DNA from: Azorinus chamasolen
Lineage: Eukaryota; Mollusca; Bivalvia; Cardiida; Solecurtidae
Reading direction: 5' to 3'
Length of the DNA: 64,000 bases
NCBI GenBank assembly: GCA_963576725.1
Contig: OY755243.1
Span: 76,716,106-76,780,105, forward strand
The notes beneath the pieces were generated by a model. That model made no database searches, had not been told where the DNA came from, and saw only the letters and a program-made list of their open reading frames with translations. Position numbers and translations under genes: made by a program. Below, piece by piece: positions 1 through 10,165 of this stretch (positions within the stretch are counted from its first letter, which is position 1; the number at the start of each line of letters is the position of its first letter).

Positions 1-274
1 AGTAGATCTATAGATCTATTTTCTAATATTTATCTATTTTATTCTTTTTATTTACAGATCCAGAACCCATTTCCAGCTTCTACACCAACCATCAATTCAA
101 CCAACTGATTTCTATTAAAATGTTCCATTTTGTTTTAAATAAAATTTATCAAATTTTGAATTTTATCTTTTTCTTCTATAGATTCTAAATGTTTCAACAT
201 TCTGGATATACCAAAATTCTCATTTGAAACATTTATTTTTCAAAACAGATTCTTTTATCCCACTTCTGACACCA
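1..274 (-). mobile_element. LTR retrotransposon internal region, 5' part with primer binding site
   Basis: Read on the minus strand, this lies just inside an LTR. The primer binding site is at 257-274: TGGTGTCAGAAGTGGGAT, 18 nt starting with TGG two bases after the LTR end. That form is expected for priming by the CCA end of a tRNA and resembles a tRNA-Leu 3' end (from memory). The remaining 256 bases should be 5' leader or early gag; no long frame is visible. The element runs off the left edge, so its class cannot be fixed, though this kind of site is common in Gypsy-type elements. A splice-acceptor-like TTTACAG at about 51-57 on the plus strand is probably fortuitous. Confidence 0.6.
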
Positions 275-276
275 TT

Positions 277-893
277 TGTCAGGACGGGCCAGAGTGTGGA
301 CAAAAAGACAAATATTTATCTAATTTTTATTTTCTTCTATTATCATATTTCCACATTAAATATTAATAACATTTTAATATAGCTCTATATTTATATTTAA
401 ATAAATATAGATCTATACATTTATAAAATCAATACCTTTCCACAATAATTCATCTTAACAATTTTTAACAAGCATTATCGTGTGAACAGTTTTCAAAGTT
501 TGAGAACCTTTTCAAAAAGCAATATCGTTCTAACGGACCGTTTGAAATTCGGCCGATTTATTTGGAAAGCGCGGACCGAAGAATAGATCGAAATCTCCGG
601 TTGCTAAGCATCACAGAGGCTTCAGAGACGAGATAACAAATAATTCCACTTCCGCTTCAATCCGTCGATTGAAAGTTGTGTTTGTTGAGAGATACAAATT
701 CATGAATATTTACAAATTCAAAGACAATCATGACGAATAAGAAGTATAGATCGATTGTACAACTTGTATGTGAAAGGATCATATAGACCGTAGACATTGT
801 CATGCGGGATTAAAGAAATACGAGATAAAAATGTATGAAATTGACTTGCTGACACAATCGGTTTTCGTTCATACAGCAGGTGACATCATAACA
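277..893 (-). mobile_element. Long terminal repeat (5' LTR of a minus-strand retrotransposon)
   Basis: On the minus strand this would start TGTTATGATGTC near 893 and end CGTCCTGACA at 277, two bases before the primer binding site. A TATA box (TATAAATATA, minus strand) lies at about 386-395 and an AATAAA signal at 326-331, in the order expected for U3, R and U5. The 277 end is well supported by the primer site. The 893 end is inferred from a terminal TG and from the start of an unrelated tandem array at about 895. The partner LTR would lie beyond the left edge. Confidence 0.5.
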
Positions 894-894
894 C

Positions 895-1835
895 TATCTC
901 CTATACTTTACCAGCTACGGATTCCAAATTGTTGTGTGAGTTCATCTTGGGATGGAGGAGTGTCGCGTACCATTTTCAGGTCACTGTGACCTTGACCTTG
1001 ACCTTTGACCTCGATTTTACAAAAGCTTGTCAGGAGCATATCTCCTATACCTTACCAGCTATGGATACAAAATTTGGTATGTTAGTTCATCTTGGGATGA
1101 CGGAGTGTCGCGTATCATTTTCAGGTCACTGTGACCTTGACCTTTGACCTCGATTTTACAAAAAGCTTATACCTTACCAGCTGCAAAAAGCTTGTCCGGA
1201 GTATATCTCCTATACTTTGCCAGCTACGGATTCCAAGTTTGGTGTGTGAGTTCATCTTGGGATGGAGGAATGTCGCGTACCATTTTCAGGTCACTGTGAC
1301 CTTGACCTTGACCCTCGACCTCGATTTTACAAAAAAGGTTGTGTAGAGAATATCTCCTATACCTTACCAGCTACGGATTCCAAATTTGGTGTGTGAGTTT
1401 ATCTTGGGATGGCGGTGTGTCGCGTACCATTTTCAGGTCACTGTGACCTTGAACCTCGATTTTACACAAAGCTTGTCCGGAGCATTTCTCCTATACCTTA
1501 CCAGCTACGGATTCCAAATTTGGTTTGTGAGTTCATATTGGGATGGCGGAGAGTCGTGTACCATTTTCAGATCACTGACCTTGACCTTGACCTTTGACCT
1601 CAATTTTACAGTCCGGAGCATATCTCCTATACCTTACCAGATACAAAAAGCTTGTCCAGAGCATATCTCCTATACCTTACCAGCTACGGATTCCAAATTC
1701 GGTGTGTGAGTTCATCTTGGGATGGCGGAGTGTCGCGTACCATTTTCAGGTCAATGTGCCCTTGACCTTTGACCTTGATTTTACTAAAGGCTTGTCCGGA
1801 GCATATCTCCTATACCTTATCAGTTAGATTCCAAA
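895..1835 (+). repeat. Tandem array, irregular units of about 130-180 bp, rich in AGGTCA motifs
   Basis: About six degenerate units run head to tail. Each contains ATCTCCTATACCTTACCAGC, then ATTCCAAATTTGGTGTGTGA, then CATCTTGGGATGG, and ends with runs of TGACCTTGACCTTTGACCT. The last part is, on the minus strand, a series of AGGTCA half-sites spaced by 0-1 base. Frames of 60-107 codons here simply translate the repeat. The composition matches core repeats of bivalve pearl/Helentron-type elements, but I cannot see matching termini, so it may be a fragment. Confidence 0.85.
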
Positions 1836-1870
1836 TTTGTAATTTGTAAGTATTGGACAGGTATGCTTAG

Positions 1871-2190
1871 GCAAACAGTGTAGACCCAAATCAAACTACA
1901 GGGTCTACACTGTTTGCTACTACATTAGCATGAATCAGACATTATAAAGAGCTCTAAATACTATTCATACATGGGTAGGCCATGCTGTTCAAATACTTGC
2001 AGTGTCAGAACTTTCAGATGAATTACAGCATTATAACAATATAGACCCATATCAGACAGCTCCTGTAGGAGCTACTGGGTCTTCATTGCTTGCTTACAAC
2101 ACTACCTAAATCAGATGCTATACATGATAATGCAAAGAATGTAGATCCATATTAGGTAACTTCTGTTGGAGCTGTCTAAGAGCCAGTCTT
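1871..2190. repeat. Degenerate family I-like hairpin fragments
   Basis: A clean inverted repeat at 1871-1917 pairs GCAAACAGTGTAGACCC with its complement. Two more decayed stems follow, at about 2040-2100 (CAGACAGCTCCTGTAGGAGC) and 2140-2185. These are the stem sequences of family I, without recognisable TTAA ends. Confidence 0.6.
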
Positions 2191-2230
2191 ACATGAAACT
2201 TTGACCATGCGTTTAGAATTGACTGTGGGT

Positions 2231-2800
2231 ATGTTTTTAACGTTAAGGATCGACATAGGGTCTTTCTTAAGCGTTAAGAATCAACTTTACTCTCTTTGTC
2301 ACCCTTCCTTTTGTTTGCATTGCGTCTTTGTGCTTGTGGTTTGTTCATGTTGCGGAACGTTTGTCCCTGGTTCTTGTGTGTCTTTTGGTGTTTTCTGTGT
2401 TCATTTCGTGTGTGTGTGTGTGCGTGTACGTTTGGGTGTGTGGTTGTGTGTGTGTGTGTCATGCTGTCTATCGGTGTTTTGGTGGTGGTTGCGTCTTGCA
2501 TGTGGCTTTGCCTGCTTGACTTTACTACTTTTCCATTTAACAGTAACAATCAACACAGTATGTTTTTTTAATATTGAAATTTGACCCCGTGTCTTTTTTT
2601 TAAAACGTTAAGAATTTACCCAGGATCTGATTTTAACGTTGACAATCAACCCAGGGTCCTTTTTAACGTTGAGAATGACTTAGGGTCCTTTTTAACTAAG
2701 TTTTGACCCTTGGCTCTTTTCTTAGCTATCATAATCGTCAAAGGTTCTGTTTCTAATGTTAAGAACTGACTCCTGTGTCATTTTTAACAGCATCAAAATT
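2231..2800 (+). repeat. Degenerate short tandem repeat of about 32 bp, split by an insertion
   Basis: Copies of AACGTTAAGAAT followed by a variable ACCCAGGGTC-like part recur at about 2237, 2269, 2603, 2635, 2665 and 2755. The series is interrupted by unrelated TG-rich sequence at about 2290-2590, which suggests insertion into a pre-existing array. No gene is visible here. Confidence 0.55.
2290..2590. repeat. TG-rich interspersed repeat
   Basis: Contains an imperfect TG microsatellite at about 2409-2458. Its end (2459-2534) is repeated in reverse orientation at 13921-13998, with shared words CTATCGGTGTTTTGG and GGCTTTGCCTGCTTGAC. Open frames of up to 127 codons here are Val/Cys- or His/Thr-rich translations of the TG repeat and are not credible genes. 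Confidence 0.65.
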
Positions 2801-2929
2801 TCATGTTACACCTGCATTACATTGTATTGTTTTTCCGCTAAAATGCATTTCGGTGTCAAACACTTTGGGGGCATTTGTCACCCGTGACGACTCTCTTGTT
2901 TTCTACATTAATTGGCCAGTTTCTCGCTA

Positions 2930-3140
2930 AAATCTAGTTAGCTGGCACTTGCAAACGGTTTGGATCCATATGGGATGCCGAGAAGTATATTACCTCTTCG
3001 GTATCCAATCAATAGTTTCTGAAACTTTTCAACGCAGTCAAATGAATCGAGAAATAACCTTTTACTTCATAAACACGCATGTTGACGTACTTGCAAACAG
3101 TGTTCCTATGCGACGTCTGATCAGAGTCAGCTCTGTTTGC
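2930..3140. repeat. Degenerate family III hairpin element
   Basis: Includes TTGCAAACGGTTTGGATCC and GATGCCGAGAAG with a loose complementary half (CCTCTTCGGTATCC), then the CAATAGTTTCTGAAACTTTTC flank typical of family III. Ends are not preserved. Confidence 0.4.
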
Positions 3141-3147
3141 TTATGGA

Positions 3148-3388
3148 TTAACCCTTTCGGCGCCAAATTTCTAATTGTCGTCTGCAATTCAATTTTGTTT
3201 AATCATTCGGTACAATAAGGAAATGAGATAAAAAAAATCAAATTTCAAAGGAATAAAGCGCAGGTAAAAGTAATAGAGACAAAAAGCGAAATCCTTGATC
3301 AGACGCCGCCTTGAAAAGGCGGTGTCTGATCTGGAACTGCGCTATTTGTCGTGGTGCATTTATGCGCCATTGGCGGTAAAAGGGTTAA
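3148..3388 (+). mobile_element. Family VI hairpin MITE, complete, TTAA-flanked
   Basis: Both ends are intact: TTAACCCTTTCGGCGCC at 3148 and GGCGGTAAAAGGGTTAA ending at 3388. The central hairpin pairs GATCAGACGCCGCCTT with its complement near 3298-3332. It has no coding capacity. A second copy lies at 4066-4311. The TTAA plus CCCTTT termini fit a piggyBac-mobilised MITE (inference). Confidence 0.8.
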
Positions 3389-3496
3389 AGTAGCTCTGTT
3401 TCTACAGTTTCTATTCGTATGCCATGTAATTACTATTCATGATGTAGTTATGTATTACACGAATATTCATTGAGTAAAGGATTTAAGACATCCATT

Positions 3497-3720
3497 TTAA
3501 CCCTTTGTCTCATAGGCTATTTTTAGATACAACCTCTTTGAATAGACCTACCGAAAAGAAGCATTGATTAGAGAAAAGGAAAATTTTAGAAAATTGTGGT
3601 TTGAAACAATTGTGATAAATAGAGCATTTGCTCCTATAGGAGCAAGTGCTCTATTTATCACAATTGTTTCACAAAGTGACTTTTACAGAGTCGTCAAAAG
3701 TCGTGAGGGGAATGGGTTAA
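3497..3720 (-). mobile_element. Family II hairpin MITE, complete, TTAA-flanked
   Basis: Starts TTAACCCTTTGTCTCATAGG and ends GGGGAATGGGTTAA. The centre is a long near-perfect palindrome (about 3604-3670) that would fold into a stem of about 33 bp with core GCTCCTATAGGAGC. It is opposite in orientation to the copies at 23188 and 24510. Confidence 0.85.
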
Positions 3721-4065
3721 AGCAGTACCATAAGAACTACTAAATAAACCTCTACCAACCAGCGAGTGCAGCATGCGCAACATGTGGAACAATTGCACAC
3801 TGATTGCACTTAGAAAAAATTGGTATATGTTGGTTGTACGTATATTAAATTTGGCAAGAAGTGGTGATGATAGATATACCACTGCGACGACTATAATCAC
3901 GTTCGGCCGAAAGGCGTCGGTATTTCAAATTCATCTTGAAGTTATCAGTTAGATATCGACGGCTCAAGCTAAACCTGCTAATGTTCTGTACAAAATGTCT
4001 GTAGAAATAATGAAACATTTTTGAGAGCTTTTCCGATGACTATATACTCATGATGTACTCAGCAT

Positions 4066-4311
4066 TTGACTCTTTGGGCGCAAACTTTCTAGTTGTCGTC
4101 TGCAATCCAATTTTTGTTAAATGATTCGGTAAAATAAGGAAATGAGGTAAAAAATGTAAGTTTCAAAGGAATAAAGCACATATATATAAATAGAGATTGA
4201 GACAAAAAGTGAAGTCCCTGCTCAGACGCCGCCTTGGAAAGGCGGCGTCTGATCTGGGACTGCACTATTTGTCGTGGTGCTTTTATGCGACATTGACGGT
4301 GAAAGGGTTAA
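4066..4311 (+). mobile_element. Family VI hairpin MITE, left end eroded
   Basis: Second copy of the 3148-3388 element. It shares TAGTTGTCGTCTGCAAT, the AGACGCCGCCTTGGAAAGGC hairpin and GTGAAAGGGTTAA at the right end. The left terminus has drifted to TTGACTCTTTGGGCGC. The right-hand TTAA (4308-4311) is also the apparent start of the next degenerate element. Confidence 0.75.
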
Positions 4312-4460
4312 CTCTTTTCATGTGAAGCGCAATCTGTCTCGATGATGCAAACAACTTGGATGCGTATGAGATGCCGATCAACCCGGCTTCTGATCAGGAT
4401 CTATCTGTTTGACATTCGGTCAATTATTTTTCAAACGATCTAATGAATGGAAGTTGTTAA
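4308..4460. repeat. Degenerate family III hairpin element
   Basis: TGCAAACAACTTGGATGCG, GAGATGCCGATC and a loose complementary half GGCTTCTGATCAGGATC can be aligned to intact family III copies. The flank CATTCGGTCAATTATTTTTC also matches. Confidence 0.4.
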
Positions 4461-4484
4461 GTAAATCCAACTTCTGGCAAGACA

Positions 4485-4660
4485 TCATTCAGAGCAACAG
4501 ATAAACGTGCGTACTCATGAAATACTAAAATCGTCATGTCTTCACTAAACCCTATGTTGTGACCACTCTTTAAGATCGTCTCGAAGAGATTATAAAGAGG
4601 TTATTCTTGAAACTGTTTTAATTAACGCATCTTATCTGGACCTCTGATCATTTGTTTTCC
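4485..4660. repeat. Family IV hairpin element, imperfect
   Basis: Contains AACCCTATGTTGTGACCAC with a decayed complementary half after TCGTCTCGAAGAG, and the flanks AGATAAACGTGCGTACTC and CATCTTATCTGGACCTCTG seen at other copies. Confidence 0.5.
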
Positions 4661-4949
4661 AGCACGCTTACCCATTTCCCTCTCTTTCTTTTTTTGTCCT
4701 CTTGTTACGTCGTGACTGTATCGCTGTCGTTTCAAATGAAGCTCTTCTGCCATTTACGCATTTGTTGATAAAAAGGTTTCTATTTCTTTTTTCAAACAAG
4801 GTAATGAACTTACTACACCATCCTATCGCCTTTAGCATACTTACGGTCCTCGAACGTTCCGATAAAATGTAAGATGACAACAGACGTATCAAAGTGAGAG
4901 AACTGTCATTAACGATATGAAGCTATATCCATATGTATAAGCGTAATAT

Positions 4950-5170
4950 TTTACAACACTTTACTCCACATATACGCCTTTTAACACAGTTGCTAACAGA
5001 TTAGACCGAGATCAGACGGCTCCTATAGGATCCGTCAGATGAGGGTCTACTCTGTTTACACATGACATAATATAGACAGCATTGTTCATTTGCCATTATA
5101 AAGCTTCAGGAAGTTAATATTCAAGATGTTATTATTTCTTTCATGAATATGCATGAGGTAAAACATTTAT
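4950..5170 (+). repeat. Family I hairpin element, decayed ends
   Basis: The stem AACAGATTAGACCGAGATC and core GACGGCTCCTATAGG are followed by an imperfect complement and by the ATGAATATGCATGAGGTAAA end. Both TTAA termini are eroded. Confidence 0.55.
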
Positions 5171-5330
5171 CTGAACAAGAATAGTATACTTGGTGATAAA
5201 GGAGAGTAGCAATTTGACTAGAAACCAATGCATTTGTTTATGCCATTGAATCTGTAAACGATTCAAACGCAAGACCTTGTGGAGTCTTCGGTCAAGAGCC
5301 ATTTTTGTATTTCAGAAAGTGATAAATTGT

Positions 5331-5370
5331 GTTGTTGTTGATGATGATGATGATGATGTCGATGATGATG
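5331..5370 (+). repeat. GAT microsatellite
   Basis: About ten imperfect GAT triplets following GTTGTT. Confidence 0.85.
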
Positions 5371-5907
5371 AGTAGATGTAGCTAACACGTTACAAAGCAG
5401 CACATTGATGCCAACCACTGCCGCCCTACCCTGCTCTTAGTTCTTATCCGGACATAATACTTTGCCAAAAGAACACTAACACTGTCTGATCAAACACATT
5501 ATAATTGAGTCAAACCCCCGCGAAAAAGGGGCAAATAAAAGTGAATTTTATGAAAAAGGTGATCAGAGGAAAAGCAGCCTATGATCACTTAAGTGTTAGC
5601 TGAAAGATCTCGTGATCCTAGACGTTCTGTATTTGAATTTCTTAAAATACACCATTCATCACTGGTACGACTTTCAAATAGATCAATTTCACATAGCATT
5701 GTTCCGCGATAATTATTGCCAAACATATTATGTTTCGATAGATTTAAAATTACATTTTTCATCTGTCTAGTTTAAGGAAAATCTGCATGATTCATACACA
5801 TTTAAGAAACTGATACCCTAGGCAACATGTATGGCTTTAAGAGATCCAGGATAACAATGGGGTTTCTTTAATTTGTTCATGCATACATTTAAATGCAAAT
5901 TATGTAA
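5371..5907. other. No gene or clear repeat seen
   Basis: AT-rich sequence with no recognisable frame, hairpin or repeat I can name. Confidence 0.4.
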
Positions 5908-7247
5908 TTAACCTTCCCTTCATATAAACGCTTTTTCACGTCTTTGCAAACAGAGTAGACCCAGATCAGACGACTTCTATAGGAGCCGTCTGATCAGGGT
6001 ATGTTCTGTTTGCGTACGGTATAATATAGATCTGATTCTACAGTTTCTACCTGAGCCAAAATGTTCTGATCTCATATGCCATAATAAGACCGAATCTTAG
6101 ATTAATTAATATTCATAATGTCATTATGTCTCCTCCATTTATAATGGGGAGACATATTGTTTTTGGTCGAGTTGTCTGTCTGTCCGTCCGTCTGTCCGTC
6201 TGCCTGTCACACTCGTGTCCGCTCCATATCTCTCATAAATATGGAAGGATTTCAAAATGCTTTGGCACAAATGTTCGACTTAACAAGACGACGTGCAGAG
6301 CGTTCGATTCAGGCACGTGGGTCAAAGGTCAAGGTCACAGGTCAAGGTCAACTGTTTTAGCCACACCCTTCGTGTCCGCTCCATATCTCTTAAACCCTTG
6401 GAAGGATTTCAAAATGATGTGGTACAAATGTTGTCCATAACAAGGCGGTGTGCAGACAGCAGGATTCAGGCAAATTCTTTAAAGGTCAAGGTCACAATTC
6501 AAGGTCGTGATCACAATTCAAGGTCAATTATTCACACTTTCTTGTTCGAACAATAACTCCTACATGGCTAATGCCATTTGATTGAAACTTCATACATTGA
6601 CAGAGCATGCTGAGAGAAAGTGTCATGTATAAGGGCCATAACTCTGGCTTCAATACTTTTGGAGTTATTGCCCTTTGTTACATTTTCTTGTCCGGTCAAT
6701 CATTCTTACTCTACCAATGCTATTGGAATGACATTTCATGTATGGAAAGAGCATGATGGAAGGAAGTTTTATGCATAAGTATCATAACTCTGGCTTCAAT
6801 AATATTGGAGTAAGTGCCTCCCATTTTCTGCAGAGTTATGGGACTTTGAAATTTATATATGGAAATTTTGTGTGCACGGTTTCTCCAAAACCTTTAATTG
6901 GATATGCATTAAATTTCATAAGATTGATTGGCATCATGCCTAGTTGTGCATATCTTATTCCTGTTATGGTTTAACGATTTTCTGCAGAGTTATGGGACTT
7001 TGAAATTTTTACATGGAAAATTTTGTCCGCGGTGTTTCTCCAAAAACTTTTATCAGATTTCCATGAAACTTCATAGGTGTGATCAGCACCATGCCTAGTT
7101 GTGCATAGTTTATTCCTTTTCCGGTTCGATGATTTTCTGCAGAGTTATGGGACTTTGGGACTCCATGCGCTGGGGGAGACATCAGTTTTTGTATCAAAAA
7201 CAATTCTAGTTATTTCTTACATGAATATGCAACGGTGAAATGGTTAA
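5908..7247 (+). mobile_element. Family I MITE split by a Helentron-like insertion
   Basis: The left part (5908-6123) starts TTAACCTTCCCTTCATATAA and has the standard stem GCAAACAGAGTAGACCC with core TTCTATAGGAGCC. The right part (7210-7247) resumes with TTATTTCTTACATGAATATG and ends GGTTAA. Joining 6123 to 7210 restores the family consensus exactly across the junction, so the 6124-7209 element inserted later. Confidence 0.75.
6124..7209 (+). mobile_element. Helentron/pearl-like non-autonomous element
   Basis: Starts TTATGTCTCC with a short hairpin (TCTCC...GGGGAGA), then a CTGT/CCGT microsatellite (about 6176-6206). Roughly seven degenerate copies follow of a unit with GATTCAGGCA / GGTCAAGGTCA or CATAACTCTGGCTTCAATA. 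Near the right end GGGGGAGACAT is the inverted copy of the left end. It is followed by a small hairpin (TTTTTGTATCAAAAA) and a terminal CTAG. Asymmetric inverted ends plus a 3' hairpin are described for Helentron-derived elements. No Rep/helicase frame is present. Frames of 60-104 codons are repeat translations. Confidence 0.75.
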
Positions 7248-7309
7248 TCAAATGTTATACACAAATTTCATTTGCCGTCATGAATTCTTTCTTTCTTTTC
7301 TAAATCATG

Positions 7310-7445
7310 CAAAGCTCCAGATTAGATGCGTAAATTAAAACATTTTCAAAAATAACTCTTTCATTTCACCACTAAACTCTAAACGATATTAGTCTATGTG
7401 TACGCACCCTTATCTGTAGATAGCGCTGTAAATGGCAATTCCTGT
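7310..7445. repeat. Family IV element remnant lacking its central hairpin
   Basis: Both flanks of family IV are present (AGATGCGTAAATTAAAACAT and GTACGCACCCTTATCTGTAG) but the TTAGAATCGTCTC palindrome between them is gone. Confidence 0.4.
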
Positions 7446-7529
7446 GTTAAGTTGTGCATTTTACTCACCTGTACACTTCATTTATCGTCCGGAAGAAAAC
7501 ATTCAGTCACAAAGAAGAGTTACCATTTG

Positions 7530-7690
7530 ATACCAGGCTCCGAGGTAATAAAACTCCTGAGTCTCAGTCTGAGTTCATTCCCAAGTACCTGATTAGTCAG
7601 ATTGAGCATGCTCAATGTCTGCCAATTGGATGCTTGAGAATAAACTCAGACTCAAACAAAAAGTATCTCCGGTCAAAATCCCAGAGAGAC
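7530..7690. repeat. Family VIII inverted repeat
   Basis: TGAGTCTCAGTCTGAGTTCA and, further on, AATAAACTCAGACTCAAAC form imperfect inverted arms. A centre reading CAGATTGAGCATGCTCAATG is itself partly palindromic. Related to 11285-11400 and to the much better preserved 58230-58402. Confidence 0.5.
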
Positions 7691-8289
7691 ACTGATAGCT
7701 GAAAGTCGTTAAATTATAATTGTCAACGATCTTCGATATAACCTATTAAGTGTGAATTAATAGAACGCATAATGTCATTGGCAATATTTTGATGCAATTC
7801 TGAAAAAAACCCAGAAACGCCAACGAAAAACTAACGTTGATGCTAAATACAACACCGCTGCTAAATGCAATTGGAAAAGGTTTTGTATGTCATTTGTAAC
7901 TATACGAAATAGTTACCATGTTTTTGTGGCATTTTTGCTCAAGAATAGGGACACATAAAATGCTTTCAATATATATAAAATTGGTGAGTTCAGGGTTGAT
8001 GTATGATTATGCTGTTTTGTGAACCTTAAACAATAAACTTTAATACACTTTACAAGAAGGGACATTCGGACGCATTGTTTAGATTTGGTAATATAGCTGT
8101 TCTTAACAACCTGCCTAACGTGTTCCTGTCAAGCATGGAGACGGAAACAATTCATCATTTTGCATTTAATATGAAATACCTTTGCTGATCTGACGGACGC
8201 TGTCTTACAATTCTGTAAATTAAACTTTACTGGTTAAAAGATTTGAACCTTTCATTAATAACAAAGTATTGTAAAAACTGACATTGATT
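7691..8289. other. No gene or clear repeat seen
   Basis: AT-rich sequence without a recognisable coding frame or element boundary. Confidence 0.35.
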
Positions 8290-8420
8290 TCCGATTCGTT
8301 CAAACATTTTAGAAACTATTGACCGAGTGTCAAACAACTTGGATCCTGATGAGACGCCGAGTTACTCGGTGTCTCATCAGGATCCAAGCTGTTTGCAAAT
8401 GTTTGTTAGATCGTGCTTTA
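8290..8420. repeat. Family III hairpin element (palindrome intact)
   Basis: A palindrome at about 8330-8395 pairs CTTGGATCCTGATGAGACGC with its complement around GAGTTACTC. It is preceded by AACTATTGACCGAGTGTCAA and followed by TTTGCAAATG. Terminal TTAA sites are not clear. Confidence 0.7.
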
Positions 8421-9089
8421 GCTTGTGTTGCCCAGTGCCAACTTGACCTAGATAGCTTATATACTTCAGTGTGGCATTCATCATTGGAAAATGACGTCGC
8501 ATAAATTTGTTCGCTGTAATCATCTTTGTTATGCTCGCAACATTGCTGAATTAACTTCAGTGTACAGTTACGACGATAAAATTACCGTCAGTACATTTGA
8601 ATACGAACAATGTCAGTTGACGTTTGTATGTCATTGTTTTAAGGAGTGTTCGCCTATTATTGTCAGGATAAAGCATGTATAAATTCGTTCAATGAGTATA
8701 CAAAACACATTTCTTAAGAAGTTTCAAAGCATTTGAGCAGTTCTAGATGTTGGAATACAGTTGTTGTGTTGTTTACCTGTATCAATTTGTCCCCTTCCAT
8801 CATTAACCCTTACCTCAAGAAATATAATGACACCATAAATATGCTGACTTTTTATTTTGGTATATAAACAACGGAAATTTTTACCATGGTAGACGTTAAA
8901 AATCATATCTGGAATGAATAGTTAAACGGGCAAAATGTTGACCATTAAAGAGTGATGTATCGTCCATTATGAAGTTTAACAAGTCATGTTATTAGTCTCT
9001 GACCCATAACACATTTTGTTGTATTTTACTTTGTATTTACTTGTCTGGATTTCATCCAATATAATGCATTATTTTTTTCTTTTCACTGA
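8421..9089. other. No gene or clear repeat seen
   Basis: Several frames of about 60 codons occur, none with recognisable features. No named repeat is found. Confidence 0.35.
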
Positions 9090-9250
9090 CCGCTTCCCTC
9101 ATATACATGAAGTTTCACACATTTGTAAACACAGCAGACACAGATCAAACGGCCCCTATAAGAGCCGTCTGATCGGAGTCTGCTCTGTTTGCTTTCAATA
9201 TGACATAGACCTAATTCTACAGTTCTATGGAACTTTTATCAATGTTATGT
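9090..9250 (+). repeat. Family I hairpin element, partial
   Basis: CTTCCCTCATATACATGAAG, then the stem GTAAACACAGCAGACACAGATC, core CGGCCCCTATAAGAGCCG and complement ending CTCTGTTTGC. The right end is lost. Confidence 0.65.
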
Positions 9251-9261
9251 GATAAAAGAAT

Positions 9262-9520
9262 CTTATATCCGTGTTCATTACCAATTGTTTTCATGAAAAC
9301 CGTTTACTATTATGAATATTACACTCGCTAAAGCTCGTGTCATACTATTACAGTAAACTCGCTTCATTAAAACAATTTGTAATGAACACCCATGTCAGAT
9401 TCTCTATTTATGAAACACGTTTACTATAATGAATATAACACTCGCTAAAGATCTTGTTATATTATTATAGTATTTTCGTTTCATAAAAAATGTAATGAAC
9501 ACTCATGCAAGACCATCTAT
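9262..9520. repeat. Inverted/duplicated repeat with GTGTTCATTAC ends
   Basis: Two units of about 105 bp (from about 9300 and 9405) share GTTTACTATAATGAATATAAC and ACTCGCTAAAG. The outer words CCGTGTTCATTACCAATTG and CAATTTGTAATGAACACCC are inverted, so the whole can fold back. Probably a foldback element; class unknown. Confidence 0.6.
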
Positions 9521-10024
9521 ATACGTTAATTCATTTCATATAAGTAAGTTACGTTTTACATGCTCCTGTAAATACGAATTACCCGAGATTATTTTCGTTA
9601 AATCGAAAAATTAGCTAGTATTTGGCAAAGCTTGACTTAAACCCAATTATTTCAGAAATAGGCAAACGCACTGTGAATATTCTTAATTTCATAACTGATA
9701 TGTATTTGTGAGCACATGGCCTATGCCAGGGCAATGCTTGAAGTAGATAAGGTTGTGGGTGAAACTATTGGTGGAATGATGCATCAAACACACTGACAAA
9801 CGCACAATTTAGCCCAAACACATTGTATTCATTGAATAAATTATATTCAAACTAACGTGCGAACCATGTCAGTAACACAGATTAAAATCAGACTTCAGTC
9901 TAATACAACACGAAATGTCTGACTGTAGTGATCATAGTAATAGATAACTATAGTGCTGCAGTTTATAGCGAAATGGTTTGTCTCACCTTTTTCGCAGCCA
10001 AATATTGTCTTCAGCAACATTTGT

Positions 10025-10165
10025 CGTCTGCTGCAAGTTAAGCTTGTTTAATATATAAAATTAATCACATTAACAACACTTTGGAACCTTACTCGGCGTC
10101 TCATCTGGATCCAAACTCTTAGCATTGATAATCAGAGATGGGACAGTGGCAGCGAAACGGTTAAA
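10025..10165. repeat. Family III remnant
   Basis: CTTACTCGGCGTCTCATCTG then GATCCAAACTC, half of the family III palindrome, followed by AGTGGCAGCGAAACGGTTAA. Confidence 0.45.

Noticed and set aside
1..200. Terminal exon after TTTATTTACAG at about 46-57 (plus strand)
   Set aside because: The region is better explained as the interior of a minus-strand LTR retrotransposon next to its primer site; no downstream polyadenylation context on the plus strand.
2201..2584. 127-codon plus-strand frame with Cys/Val-rich and hydrophobic stretches, resembling a membrane protein
   Set aside because: It is a translation of a TG microsatellite and its flanks; several frames on both strands are open over the same bases.
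3690..3900. Bacterial-style terminators at the many strong hairpins
   Set aside because: The hairpins are the centres of repeated elements with defined ends, not located after genes, and no T run follows.
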